Shown here piece after piece: positions 10,933 through 25,157 of a DNA stretch of 64,000 bases (its first letter is position 1; every line of letters starts with the position of its first letter). A program made the position numbers and the translations under genes. The DNA is from Hippasteria phrygiana (taxonomy: Eukaryota > Echinodermata > Asteroidea > Valvatida > Goniasteridae). The notes beneath the pieces are model-generated. The model saw nothing but the letters and a program-made list of their open reading frames with translations. It was not told the DNA's origin and did no database searches. The stretch lies in contig JAZGUH010000616.1 of assembly GCA_037893225.1 (NCBI GenBank), positions 372,001 through 436,000 on the forward strand. Direction: 5' to 3'.

Positions 10933-12480
10933 TGCATTTTGTTTGAAGCTATTGGAAGTGTCCGGAACTAACTTATTTTTGGCCACGACCCCCTGGATCC
11001 AAACCCTGGATAAATTGTTTCTTTTGATAATGGTCAGTTTGCCGACCACAAATTCTTTTATTGCTGTGTTTTCTGTACTCCCAGAGATCGATAATATCAA
11101 CAATAGTCCCAGTTAAAGCACGTGGCGTAAGTGATCAATAGGCCATTTTTTGTTTTTATGCAAAACTTGGATTTTATGCAAAACTTGATTTCACCATGCA
11201 TGAATTTTGTTTGTAAAGAATTTGTTGTCTTTCCTCGAAGTTTGCGTACGTTGTCTATAGCAAGCTTAGTGGTAAAGTGTTTTTGATTTAAAGATGGAAC
11301 ATTATAGGTTAGAATTTGTCTGACTTACGCCTGTCTAAAACAAATTATTACGACGAATAGGAGTACATATACCGTAATATGCCCCAATACACAGATATTA
11401 CAGTTGAAGGATTTATCGCAAACTTAAAAAGATATAAACACGATAAATTGCCAGACTTACCCAACGCAGCAAGAAAACCATCAAAGTTATCACTAGATTT
11501 CAGCTTGTATGTTCCCGCGAAATGTGCCATGGCAACCGTCCTTTCCCGCCTAGACCAACCAAGAGAGTCATGGCCGTCTGGTCTGATGTCAACGCCTGGC
11601 GCAGCTCGAGTACATACTCAGAGTTCCAAACTCATGCAGAGGATTCAAAGAAATAATGACAGCAGAGAAAGACTGGCGTTACCTCTGCTGTATTTCTGTA
11701 TTGTGTCCCTTGTTAATGTTCAACCATTTATTACCGCGGAATTGGTGTATCTATACTACTTTTAATGACCGGCCATTAAGTGACGTTTGCAGGGCTCTTG
11801 TGGGAAGTACACAAGTTCAATGGTAGCGCGCTTGACTGATTGAATGTCACCAATTGTTTGGATTTTCAAAGATTATCGATGTTGTCTGCAGTCCTAACGG
11901 GACCATTATCGTTTTATGTGGATCTCGATTGCCGTTCTTTAGAAATTGAGGACAATGGGAAGGCGTTATTTTGTTTGCCTTTTGACAATTATAGGCCCTA
12001 TCAAATGACCCACTTTCATAGGGTCTTCCCAGAAGGCCAATTTCCTTAATTTATGGGCTCGTGTTGAAAATATTGATCCATTTTTATAATAAATTATGCA
12101 ATTGTACGCATGAGCTATGTATTTTAAGGCGTTTCAACGGGCGCCAAATTGTCAGTCATCCACTAAATATATAACATTCTCGACTGGAGCCCCTGGTTCC
12201 CCCCCCCCCCCATATCTGGAGATTAGCTTTAAAAAAAAAATATTAAAAAAATTTAAAAATGGTAAAAGGAATTTTTTTATAATGGATACCATCCGATATG
12301 GTCTCCACTCAACAGTTTAAAGACAATGTTTAACAATAATTATGAGCAGAATATGCTAATAGCGATCAAATACTTCTAAAAAGTGCATTTCCGAGCAATT
12401 CCCTTAGCTTGCAATAAAGTCCTCTTTACTGGCAAGTGTAAACTATTAACTTAAGAAAAAGAAAAAGACAAATGCACAGG
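10933..12480. other. Intergenic, no gene recognised
   Basis: A 128-codon plus-strand frame at 11379-11765 is the longest open stretch. It is rich in K, R and S but matches no family I know, and no splice context supports it. A C run of about 11 lies at 12199. The rest is AT-rich. Confidence 0.4.
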
Positions 12481-12498
12481 AAATAAGACTGCACAATT

Positions 12499-12508
12499 TT
12501 TATTTATT
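12499..12508 (-). other. Polyadenylation signal for the H2A gene
   Basis: Two overlapping AATAAA hexamers read on the minus strand (GAATAAATAAA), about 400 bases after the H2A stop codon. I see no histone stem-loop in between. A polyadenylated message suggests a replication-independent histone. Confidence 0.6.
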
Positions 12509-12908
12509 CTAACATCAAAACACTAACAGTACATCACAAGGGAAGGCATTTTTACAGTTATTTTACAAAAGAGACAATTTAAATAGTTTAAAAAATGGTA
12601 AAGTCGTTATGTGGAAAGAAATTTTGGCCAAGAACATTTACAATGCAGCACTTTACATTATTTGCTGGAAATGAAAAATTACCAGCACTTTTTTTGCATA
12701 AATTCCATTAAAAACTTGTGCTTTACCTCGGTATAGGCCCTACATGCATTTTTAACTCTTAATGGTCTCATTGACGTGTTCAATAATGCTTAATTAAAAA
12801 TACAGATCAACTACGGACCCATTGTGGGGACCCTTTACAAGTTCAAAACATGTGGAGTTCGAAAATCGCCAGGATAAAGTGCAAAGTTTGTCCTCGTCTA
12901 AATTTTAC

Positions 12909-14343
12909 TCAAAATTCAACGCTCTGGCTCGGTGGACCTTTGTTCTTGCCAGTCTTCTTGGGCAGCAACACTGACTGAATGTTGGGCATCACACCACCCT
13001 GTGGAAACGAAAAACGGAAATTATACCCAACTTGTATATACCAACGTGTAATTCATACGTGTTACAGCTGCAAGTATAGACCTTACGCGTAGCGGCTATC
13101 TTCGAAACGTGTTCAAATTCTGCAACAGTGTAAACAAAGTTTACCCAATCCAACGATAACATTCGCCTCGAAGCATGGCCGCTACGCATAACATTTGATT
13201 CAAAGACTAGTCTGCGCTAAAATACAATCAGGAGAATTCAAGAAATTTTCCCCTATACAATAAATTTGACGAGAACTATCTGTGTCCACGATTGAAGTTT
13301 ACCATCGTACATAAACGCTACACTTGGGAAGATGTAGCTGCACGTCATTTAAGCACCGTGATCCGATGTAACGTGAACAGATTTGAACTGAAATCTGTAT
13401 TTAAAAATCAGTAGTTATGAGGGATTCCAGTTTAGATCGGTACTTAAGAAATCGGTGGTTTAAAAAAATAAAAAAATTACTGGATACTAACTTATTTATA
13501 TCAACCGTAGACAACGGTGCGATTTCGAAGGAGGGACTAGTTTTACCGAACAAGATTTTAGGGAAGGTTAAATCTATAGGGGATGAAGCCGGACTTGCCT
13601 GGGCAATGGTAACATTACATAACAGCTTGTTCAATTCCTCGTCGTTGCGGATGGCCAGCTGGAGATGGCGCGGGATGATGCGAAGTTTCTTGTTGTCACG
13701 AGCCGCATTTCCCGCCAATTCCAGGATCTCTGCTGTAAGATACTCCAAGATAGCCGCCATATAAACAGCCGCACCGGCGCCAATGTTTCTTGCGTATTTA
13801 CCTGAAAGTAAAAAAATTTAAAATAAAATAAAAACTAGGAAAAGTGAAAACTGCCACACTTCAGGAGTTTATTAAAAGTGCTGTAAAACCCAATTGTTTT
13901 TTATACGTTCGGGTTGCTCCGACGTTTCGATTCTAGGTCTTTCTCAAAAGGATAAAATATAAAACATCCGGCAAGTGTGGAAACACTACTATACGAATGA
14001 AGTAAAGATAAAAAGGGAGAAAGTGATAGAGAAGCAGAGGAGTTAAGGACATAAGGGTGGGTGAACATCAAACGGGAACTCGACGAGGATAAAGACACTT
14101 GCGTTAAAATCACTAACGAGACAGAATAAGGGTCAAGGGGGAATTGGTAGAATGCAGTTAAGTTCATCATGGCGACCCTCTATGGTGAGCGTGCCAGACG
14201 CAGCATCTTTCCAAGCATCGCTTATTTGGCCTACCTTTTTTGAGATACCTGTGCATGCGACCGACTGGGAACTGCAGACCGGCCCTGGAGCTTCGCGATA
14301 CCTGCTTGCTTCCCTTCTTGACACCTTTACCGCGTCCAGACAT
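12909..14343 (-). CDS. Histone H2A, H2A.X-like, three exons
   Basis: Core nucleosome protein that pairs with H2B. Exon 1 is 14343-14235 ([10 protein letters not shown] start, [16 protein letters not shown] end), exon 2 is 13801-13599 ([13 protein letters not shown] through NVTIAQ) and exon 3 is 12998-12909. The joins give 133 residues in frame. The acidic-patch segments [16 protein letters not shown] and RNDEEL are intact. Oddities are LLCNVTIAQ where most H2As have Gly after LL, and a C-terminus PPSQSVEF. H2A.X normally ends SQ-E/D-hydrophobic, so here two residues separate SQ from the final EF. Intron 1 (14234-13802) is GT-AG. Intron 2 (13598-12999) must be GC-AG. Introns, the long 3' region with AATAAA and the lack of a seen stem-loop fit a replacement-type gene. 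It is divergent to the H4 gene. Confidence 0.9.
12999..13598 (-). other. GC-AG intron 2 of the H2A gene
   Basis: The codons for TIAQ end in CAG, followed at once by GCAAGT. The next exon starts after CCACAG with GGTGGTGTG, giving [12 protein letters not shown] as in other H2As. No GT donor would keep the protein intact. CAG|GCAAGT is the strong consensus expected of GC-AG introns. Confidence 0.85.
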
Positions 14344-14430
14344 GATTTAGATATTTGTTTTAGTCTACAAACTCGACAAGTCTCTATAAACTTTGCTGTA
14401 TGCCGCTGGTTAGATTGGGTGGGTCGTCGA
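14344..14430 (-). promoter_or_regulatory. Probable H2A promoter
   Basis: Read on the minus strand, a TATA-like TTTATAGA lies about 45 bases before the ATG and a CCAAT-type CCCAATC about 75-80 bases before it. Spacing is plausible, though the TATA match is weak. Confidence 0.4.
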
Positions 14431-15258
14431 ACAACAAGTAGCTGAGAATGACCACAGAACCCCGGACAGAGAGTTTTATTGGTATTGAAGCAGATGGCAC
14501 CATTTTTGGACAAGGGGTAAAGGAACCGAGTACAAATGCTCACATTTGGAAGTGACCGGAAATTTTACAATGCATCATCTTATTTTCAATGCATATTTTC
14601 TGAAGTGCCTGACGATGGTTTTACAACAACGATTATTAAAGTGATTTTATAGATCATTAAATTTAAACAAGGAAGTATCCAACCCACACACATTTTGCCC
14701 TGTATTCACCCCTGAAACGAAAATGGACTCTCCTTACTTTTGTCCCGATCTGACAAAGGTATTAACACCACGTGTCCTTTTCAACTGAAGAAACACATTT
14801 AAAATTCCCGCCGTTCATGCCAAACCACCTGCTTATTCATGAGCCAATTGAAAACGCGCGTTTTCACGAGTCTCTTTGGCGAACAATAGCTCTTCCATAC
14901 CCTGGCTGGCGGATCCCTTTTTGTTGATCAAAAAGATATGGACCGCCAACAATAAAGGGCAAGAACGCTGGGTAACAGAGCACTGGGACAAGTGCACGTG
15001 AATAGGCCTTTCAGACACCCAGAAAATTCGACTTGTTGATTATCCCCAAACAATGAGAAAGATAGTGTAAGGGTGATGATAAAGGTGAGAAATAGCCTTA
15101 GGGTTGGAAGGCACTGTTCCAGAACAACCAAAACGACATCGTCATGTACATTGTATTACTGAAAGTGCACTATAGGCCTTACTGAATAGGCACAAGGCTT
15201 TATTGAATAGGCACAGGCGCGACGATGTTATTTTGGTGGTTCTGGATAAGTGCTTACC

Positions 15259-15315
15259 GTTAGGGTTGGGGTCAGAATTTAGGATAGGGTTAGGGTTGGG
15301 GTGGGGTTAGAGGTT
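15259..15315. repeat. Degenerate TTAGGG-like tract
   Basis: Several TAGGGTT and GGGTTGGGG units occur in about 57 bases (GTTAGGGTTGGGG, GATAGGGTTAGGGTT). It resembles interstitial telomeric sequence and lies about 350 bases upstream of the H4 start. Confidence 0.6.
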
Positions 15316-15563
15316 ATGCCGTGGCCAAAAATTATTGTGTTCATCAGAAAAGGAAATTATGTTGCATTGCATCATGGGTAAAGAGTCGGATATATTTATG
15401 TCACAACGGCATTCTGGAGTTCGTAGGTTCAAGCCCCACTCTTTTAAAATGTTCTTTGTTCACTCAACAAATTCTTTTCTTTGTTGTTTCACAAAAGATG
15501 ACGCCCACTGAATATTCCAACTACGTCCGCAGTGGAAGAACATAACCAGACGACGTTCGTCTT

Positions 15564-15570
15564 TATAAAT
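15564..15570 (+). promoter_or_regulatory. TATA box of the H4 gene
   Basis: TATAAAT in the context TCTTTATAAATTTTG lies 94 bases before the ATG, leaving room for a 5' leader of about 60 bases. Confidence 0.6.
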
Positions 15571-15645
15571 TTTGTTTTTTAAACTCGCTTATCATCAGAA
15601 GGTGGAGGCGTATTTCTGTCTCGATTAAGTTCTTGGTTGCCTTAA

Positions 15646-17040
<1,395 letters not shown>

Positions 17041-20000
17041 AGAACACCAGAAGCAAGCCTGCCGAATTTTACAATTGCCGAGTAGCTGGTACGAAAGCAT
17101 CAACAAAACCAGGCCGGCATGTCAAAGGATGGCATTGTGGTGGCCATTTCCTGCCTGGCGTCTGCCTTTTCGCGCCATTTTGCCTGAATTTTATTGCCTT
17201 CTCTTCAACAGTTTTAAGTGCGTGATAGTTAATGCCATTTCTATTTAATGCACGTGTAGGCCTAGGATGACTGGATGTTTGCTTATACTATAGCAAGAAT
17301 GACGACTTCTGAATTTGTACACAATTGTAGGCACCCGCAATGTACCAGTAAAGATTTCGAGATAAGTGCCTCGTTATAATACATGTGCGGATTCAGCAGT
17401 GTTTGCACTTGCCAATGGTGTGATGAGCGGGTAGAATTTATTTAAAGACGTCATTGTCGATCTATTTAAGTTTTGCCGTAAATTTAATTTATTAGCGCCC
17501 ACCCGAACAAAGATACTGACAATTTGGGAGACCGCCAACACGGGCAAGATAGCTCAGTTGGTAGAGCGCCGGTACGGTAACCCGGAGGTCGCAGGTTCGA
17601 ATCCCGCTCCTGCCAGTTTCTTTGTTCACTTTAAAAATGTAAATTTAATTTAGTTCAAATTGTTAATATTATTGCCCTTGCATGTTTTGACTGGTTTATT
17701 GCTTTCACCACTAGATTGATAAATTTTGTTTAATTTTAGAACGGTTTTGGTGTTATATATAATAAACTTAAATTCAATGAAGATTTTAAAGATTGTTTCA
17801 TTGGTATTTATTGTGCATGTATCTTCTAATGTGGCCATATCTGAAGATATTAGTCTTCACTTTTGTATACACCGAGCAAAACTGGAGTAAACATTTGATC
17901 GTAAGGGATCTTTAACCAAAATACTACTTGACTTGTATGACATTTCGGGCAGTAGGGCCTATATATATTTTTTTTTTTATTTTTTTTACTGGAAATCGCG
18001 ACTTCAGCAAAATTGCATTAAGAACCTTGTATGTTTTGGCATAGTTCAATGTATATTTGATTATGATTCCTTCTCCTTTATAAAAACGAGATAATTGAAT
18101 GCACAAATGGTAGAGGTTATATTTATGTATTTTTAAACGGATAAAATCGCTATGATGTATATGTGTGCATCCAACGCCTGACCCCCACCCTCCGCTTTTA
18201 CGTATTGTTTACCAGGGAGTTATTCTTGGGTTAAAGCAAATTCTTTTAAGCAATTTTTTCCCCATCCGGCTGCCTTGCTATAGGACCTATAATTTAGAAA
18301 ATGGGACTTCACGTGACTTCATCACATTTTTGGGCCCACACGTCGTTACATTGTGTGGTGCGTTGAGGTTGGGCTATCTCTTCTCCAAACCCCCCCCCCC
18401 CCCCCCCCCCCCACCTTAGAAAATCCTGTTTGTGCAAGAGGGGCTACTCTTGGGTAATTCGTTCAGGAAAACTGAAGCAAACTGGTTTGCCTCTTCTTAA
18501 CTGAAAGCTGAAAAATTTTTAGTGGGGGTTCTTTTCGTCCCCACCCCCCCCTCCCCTTTCCCCCTTTATTTTGTTCTTCTGAATTACAAGATGAACTTAC
18601 CACTGTACAAACAAAACTGCAGGATTCTTCTCTGTTTTGTTCAGACTTGTATTAATTTTTCTCGTCCGTTTCCAGATTTTCAAATCGCCTCTACAATTTC
18701 GGTTACACTAGACAAATATTAGTGTTGGGCATGAACTGACCCGTCAAAGTTGATTTTCGTCTACACAATGCTTTTCTATATGTACACATCTTGGCATTGG
18801 AGATAGGTTTTGCTAATTGAATTTCCCTTATCAACCAGAGATCTTCCATAACGTTGCGAGTTTGAAGTTTCATCTAACCGAATTAAAGATAATTGAGTGA
18901 TGCGATCAAGGAAATTGAATGGTAATGTTTGTTGACTCGAGTCCGTCACATGACGCGTTTTTTTTTCAAGGGTGAAGACTTTTGACTAAAAGTTATGTGA
19001 GAATGAGTCATTTTTTGTTGCGAGATTATTCAAGGCGAAGGTGTCTGGCGCGGGGTGGGGTTCCGTGTCGTGTGCTCACGGTTCATCTTCCTGCGGGAAA
19101 ATATGTCTCCCTACCCCACCTACGGGGGATCGGGTGTTGAAACCGGGTCTGAACTGCCAAAATTCCTGGGTCCGCTGTAGTATGAATTTCAGTCACTATG
19201 AAATACGGGCTCATTGGTAGTATTGCGCATGCCTGAGTGAAGATAATAAGTAGTCTGGTTCCCAGACCAAAATATTCTGACTATTTCTGATGAATATGAG
19301 GTCCGGTAGCCGCCAATGTCACGTGACGAAAACTGGCAGAATAGTGTTTAACCAATAATAGGGAAAAGGAGTCCGATTTTCATGGGAGTCGGATATTCAT
19401 ATGACACCGCCGCATCCCCCAGTGCAAAAGTTCGGGGGTTAATGATCAAAATAAAATTTCCTTGTATTAATTTCTTAATTAAATTGTATTGATTTATTAA
19501 TTTCTTATGAACGCACTAATTTATTAATTGATTAATATAAGTTTTCCCGACCAATTTAAACAAAATTTAATTAAATTTAATACCCGGCTCATTCAATTTC
19601 GTTTAAAAATGAATGCTCCGTTGAATCAGCATTCAACAGTCAAAAGGAGTAATTCCATTTCAACAGTTAGCATTCACTGGCCAAATAAGATCATTCAAAT
19701 TCATGAGGTCGCAAAGATCATTCAATTTCGTAAAAGCCAGCAGCAAGAGGCTGGTCAACCATTCAATTTCATCAATTGGCAAACATTTTTCAAATGTTTA
19801 CATTCAAATTCGTGTCAATGGTGTGTGCTTTCTGATTCATATTTTAATTTGACGTGGTCCGAACATTTAATAGCAGAAATAAAGAAAAAAACATTAAGAC
19901 CAGTGCAAACTATCACAAGGCTATAGCGAAAGATTTTGTTTTCATTTCAAACTTATCACCATAACTTTTTAAACTTTACTTAACAGTCTTCTAAATACAG

Positions 20001-23000
20001 GGTACAGGCTTTAACTTTAATCATGGGGTAACAAAGCAAAATGTACAATTATTGCAATGAAGACAAAACACATGCATATGACGTAAATGAAATGCAAAGA
20101 AAAACTCAAGTGCCAGTAAAAGAGCTATTGCCAGCTTCCTCGAATAAACAAGCCATAACTCATGTTTAATTTGAACGCACAGAATTTGAAATTCATTGCC
20201 CATAAACGAAAAAGAAAACAAAAACTAGCAACAAATTCATGTGCGCTTCGATGAGTCTTAATTTGATTTCATCAAATATAGATAGGTACCCGGTAGTAGA
20301 AATTCAGCTGAAGATTGGTGAAAATGTAGTCTTGAATGCCTATAAATGAAATAGAATGACTAAAACGAACCTGAATAAAAAGAACGAAATCATGTGTGCA
20401 CAAACACGAAATTGAATGCAATAGTAGCTAAAAAGAAACCCTAGTTTGATTGAATTAGGAGAAAATGCGTGAATTTGAATGCGTGTTAATGAAATTGAAT
20501 TAATTTGTGATTAAATTGGCCAGGAAAACCTATATTAATATAATAATTTAATGGTTGATTGGTCGGCCGGTCGGTCGGTTGGTTGGTTAGTTTCGTTTTC
20601 ATTCGAAAACGAATATTTTGGGCAGCTTAAAGCAGTAACACAACATTTAAATCGATATATCCTGCCGAATAAAACAAACAAAAATAGGCCTATATACGGT
20701 ACCTTGGTTTTTAAGTTGCCATAAATACTTTTTCCATACCGTCGTTTTTCATGAGTTACTTTCTAATGGAAAATTACTTTTGATCGGGGAAAGTTGCTCA
20801 TCGGTTTGCATAAATATTTTACCTGGGGCCAATCTGGGAGCTATATTGCAGGTGATCGACAACCGACATTTATAATTTTTACGGAAAAATAGCGGCATTG
20901 TGAAAAAGTGCAAAAGCGAAAATTGGCAGTTTAAAGTGAACGTGAACACAATACATTTATTTATAGAGCATGAGATCCGCTGCTTTCTTCTGGAATAATT
21001 GTTTAACGGAAAGCTACATCGTATGCTTTCAAAACTAAGTAATTTATTACGTCGAAGGGACTTCTGGCGTGACATTGGCAATTTCCGAAATCTCTAGGTC
21101 GATGACGTCACCCTATTATAATCTGGAAGTAAACGAGCCTTGGTTTGAAAGGCGGTACAATGACATCAAACAGCCCGCGCGAGAAGTAAAGACAGTCACT
21201 GTGTGCAAGTCTCGCGATTTCACGATTATTTTTTTTAAATCACTTTTAACGTAAACGTCTTGGTGCCAAACACTAACTGGTCTGGCGACGGATTCTTTAA
21301 GTCCAACCTACAAATGTGAATGGTAGATTTTTAAAACTTGAGGTCACATTTTCCTTTATTTTTTTTTCATCAATTTGCAATATTTTTAAAGTGCCTCTTT
21401 TTCCTTCACAAGGACACATTATGATATACACTACTCAAAACAATTAAAGGATCAGACATTTGCCTTTGATAATTTCAGTCAGGTGTGTACTGAAGTTGAT
21501 TTTACTCATTGTTCACTTCAGGGCATGTCCATGCTTGGTTGAGCACCACAGAATGCGAGATGATGCAATTGCTCAGTCAGGTGTTTCAAAGTCAAATTGA
21601 CTGGAGGTGTAAACAAATAATAAGTTTGATCCTTTATTTTAGTAGTATAGTTTCCCAGCTCAGCCCAGTCAGACAACAATTAAAATAATTGTATAAAATG
21701 AGACGCCGCACTCGTTGTAATCAACTTTCATGCTCTATTCTCTCGATCAATTCTGTCCTACATAGTTTTGAGGGTGCCTTCTTGAGCTCCTGACATTATT
21801 ATTTCTGGATGACGACATCTTTCGGATCTCAAACAAGTCGGGTGGCACTTCTTGAGTACCGTACTTTCCATTGGAAGAAAACAACTGGGCCTGCAATGTT
21901 TATTGCATTGTAACAAAATCTCCAATCGTCAATGGGAGATTTTGTTCTAAATTGACTCCCAACAAACCAAGTCTAAGAATGGTTGTTTCTGCATTATTAT
22001 TTACTGAAAGTGACACCATTTTGGTATATTATTGGGTTTTTTTTTCCATGTTTAATTACAGATTTATTCTCACGGTAGCCTGGCGTGGTTTGTCTTGTGA
22101 GCATGAGAGGGAGATCGGAAGGTAATCATTAATTATAATTAGGATAAATTACAATGTATGTGGCAGCCGCGAGAGTCGAAGAAATTACATTTACCCAAAC
22201 ACCAGTGGCACCTATACCGGCTGCCTTACCAGCTGTTATGAGGTTTCGTGTGGCTTCATCATAACATTTTGGGCCACACGTTATGTTGCATTATAAGTTA
22301 AACTCAACGTGGTGCGTTGAGGTTGGTTATTCTTCCCCCATAGAAAATGCTGCTTTTGCGTATAGAGATGGTGGGGTGGCGGCGGCGCCGCAGCCGCCGC
22401 TTGGAGTGGGTGGCACGTGTCTGTATTCGCTAAACCCTGTGTGAATGGCCTGCATGGTGAGGTTCGCTTGGTTGTGGTGAGGTGGTGGGTACAGGATGAT
22501 CTTGGTCGTGGTGAGAAGGTGGGACTTGATGGTCATCAAGGCGTCATGTGTTAATACCCAGGGTATAAAAGGGCCCACCGTCAAACTTTTTACAAAGTTC
22601 CTTAAACTGGGCCCCGCAGGACCCAATCACACTCGGTAAACACATGAGTCAACGTGCCGATATTGAAAGTTTCAAGGGCAGGCAATTTCGAGGACACGGC
22701 TCCCCTATCAACAGATTGATGACGGTTCTGCCGAGTCCTCTTTCATCACTTTGAAAAATCCTTGTACGCCGCAGGGCTTAAACCAAGGGCCGCTTGCCAA
22801 GATTATACAGGTTTACATGTTTTATCCCTTTGGAATTTTGCCTTTAGAATTTAGTTGAAAAGGCGCCAAAGAGGCTCAGACCCACACTGAGACTGTGACT
22901 TTGTCATATTTCTTCCTTTGAGGGGGCTGTTGACGTGGTATTATAACCGAATGCTTTCCTTACGTTGTTTTTACTTGCTAGTATATGCACAGTACTAATT

Positions 23001-25101
23001 GATCCGAATTGCACTCAATTAGGAGATGAGAGAGCTATGGTCGGCTAGCTGGTAATTATGCGTGAAGTGGTGTCTTACAAAAGCGGTACATGTATTCTAA
23101 GTGGGGAGGGGCTATATAAACTTCATGCCTGCTGCTGGTGTAAACACACTCACAGAGCCTATCGCAAGAGGGGTTTATCACCCACTGAAAATTAATTGCC
23201 AACACAAAGACAAGAGATTAATAATGCTCATTGAGTATTCTGTACCTCTCCTAGTCCCTCTGCTTAGATTTCTTCTAATTAGAGGTAGTAGGCTATACAC
23301 CATTTGCTTTTGCTGTAATTTTCAGAAATAAATGGTCGGGGGGTTAGTATTTTATAGCGTGCTATAGCAAATACTGTATGTGCATAGATGTTGGAAAAAC
23401 AGAGAGAACAATGTTCTAGTAGTCTGGTTCCCTGACCATACCTTGGGACAAAACCAGCAATTTATAGACGTCAGGGAATTACCAGGTCGGGGAACTAGAC
23501 TAATTCCAACGATTGTCGGCCGACAATCGTTGGAAAACGATATATATTTCCACTTTTCTTGAAAACGAAGGTGCCGTGATCATTTTACAGGATGCTTGAG
23601 ACTGCTATTCGCTTACAGGCTAGTTAGTACGGTATTTCGAAATAATTCAGTATTTTTTTTTTATGTTTGCAAATGGTGTATACTACATTTAACGTTAAAT
23701 GGCAGTACCGTTTTATCACGTGTCAGGTAACATTAGCTGCAAAACGTAGGTCGTTGACAACATTGGGTCAGGGATCCAGACTGCTTTGCGTTGAAAGTAT
23801 AATGCATGAAGGTGTCGCTATATCTGGATAAACGCTCAAAGATTATTGACGCCACAAACAAATGCGAAAAGAAAAGAAAAAGTGGCCGATGTGCAAGTGA
23901 AGAGGGAATCAACAATGCACCAAGTTGGTCATAAACTTGGCACTCAAAGGAGCTTACAAATCAACGAAACATTCCGTCAACAACTCCAAAGAATGTCATC
24001 GCAGAAATACTAGACAATAGAAAGCCAAAAAAGAGGGAAACGAATCCATGATGGAGTTGATAGATTTATGGACGTCAGAGGGAACGGTTCAATTAGGGAG
24101 TAAGGGGCATGAATAACGGCCGTAAACAGACCGGGGCGACGTAACGAGCGTGCGCCGCATGTTTCTGCCTTTCGTCCCCCGGGTACTGTCATCCAGAGGT
24201 CGGTAGTATTGGGGCTTCGGAATTGAACTTCAGTTAAACCCTCACGCGGATTTTTTTTTTGCCCCTCTTGTTTCAAAGGGGGCCTGGCACTTGTCATGAG
24301 CTATAGCAGCCGTTGATGAGTAACCGCAACTAATTTAGACGTAAGTGGTTAGTGATGATGATACGCGATGTGTCCCGTTCTTTCCAACGAGAATTTATCA
24401 ATAGACCTTTATCAGTCACTAGAGGTTTTATTCTGGGGAAGTTGTATAGTTAAGTTGAACATAATTGTCAAAATCTTAATTTTTTAAAAATCACGTCGTT
24501 TTGTAAATAGGTTATTTGGCAATAACCAACAGGAGGGGTTGGAGAAAGTCCCCCCCCCCCTTTCCTTCCCCGTCAAGCGACATTTTGACATTGTTGTAAT
24601 AAGTTTTTAGAATATAGAGAAATGAAAACATGCATTAATGTTTACAATGTCTTTTGTTTGATGCTAATAAAAGCAACATATCTTTTCCGGCAAAAAATAG
24701 AAACGTTAGGGGTCAGAGACTTGTGATGTGACTGAAGATGTGAAGCTTATATCATGCGAGCCTCCCTTCCAATCTAGTACTTGAGATTTTTGAGATGATT
24801 ACAAGTGAAGAATTGTGCTCGGCGAGGCCCCAGTCATGGAATACTGCAGCCACATCTTGGCTGGTGCTCCGGCTTGCTAACTGTTCCCTGTTTGATAAGA
24901 TTCAGCGGCGAGTTTCAAACCTGGTTGGTCAGGACCTGGCATCTTCCCAGGAACCCCTTCATGTCCGACGCTCTGTTGCTTCATTGAGCCTCTTTTATTG
25001 ATACTATCATGGAAGGTTTTCCCGCCTTTCATAATTAGTTTCCCCTGTCCATACTTTCAGGCACTCTATTCGCCTGGCGGTCTCTTCACATCCTTTCACG
25101 G

Positions 25102-25157
<56 letters not shown>
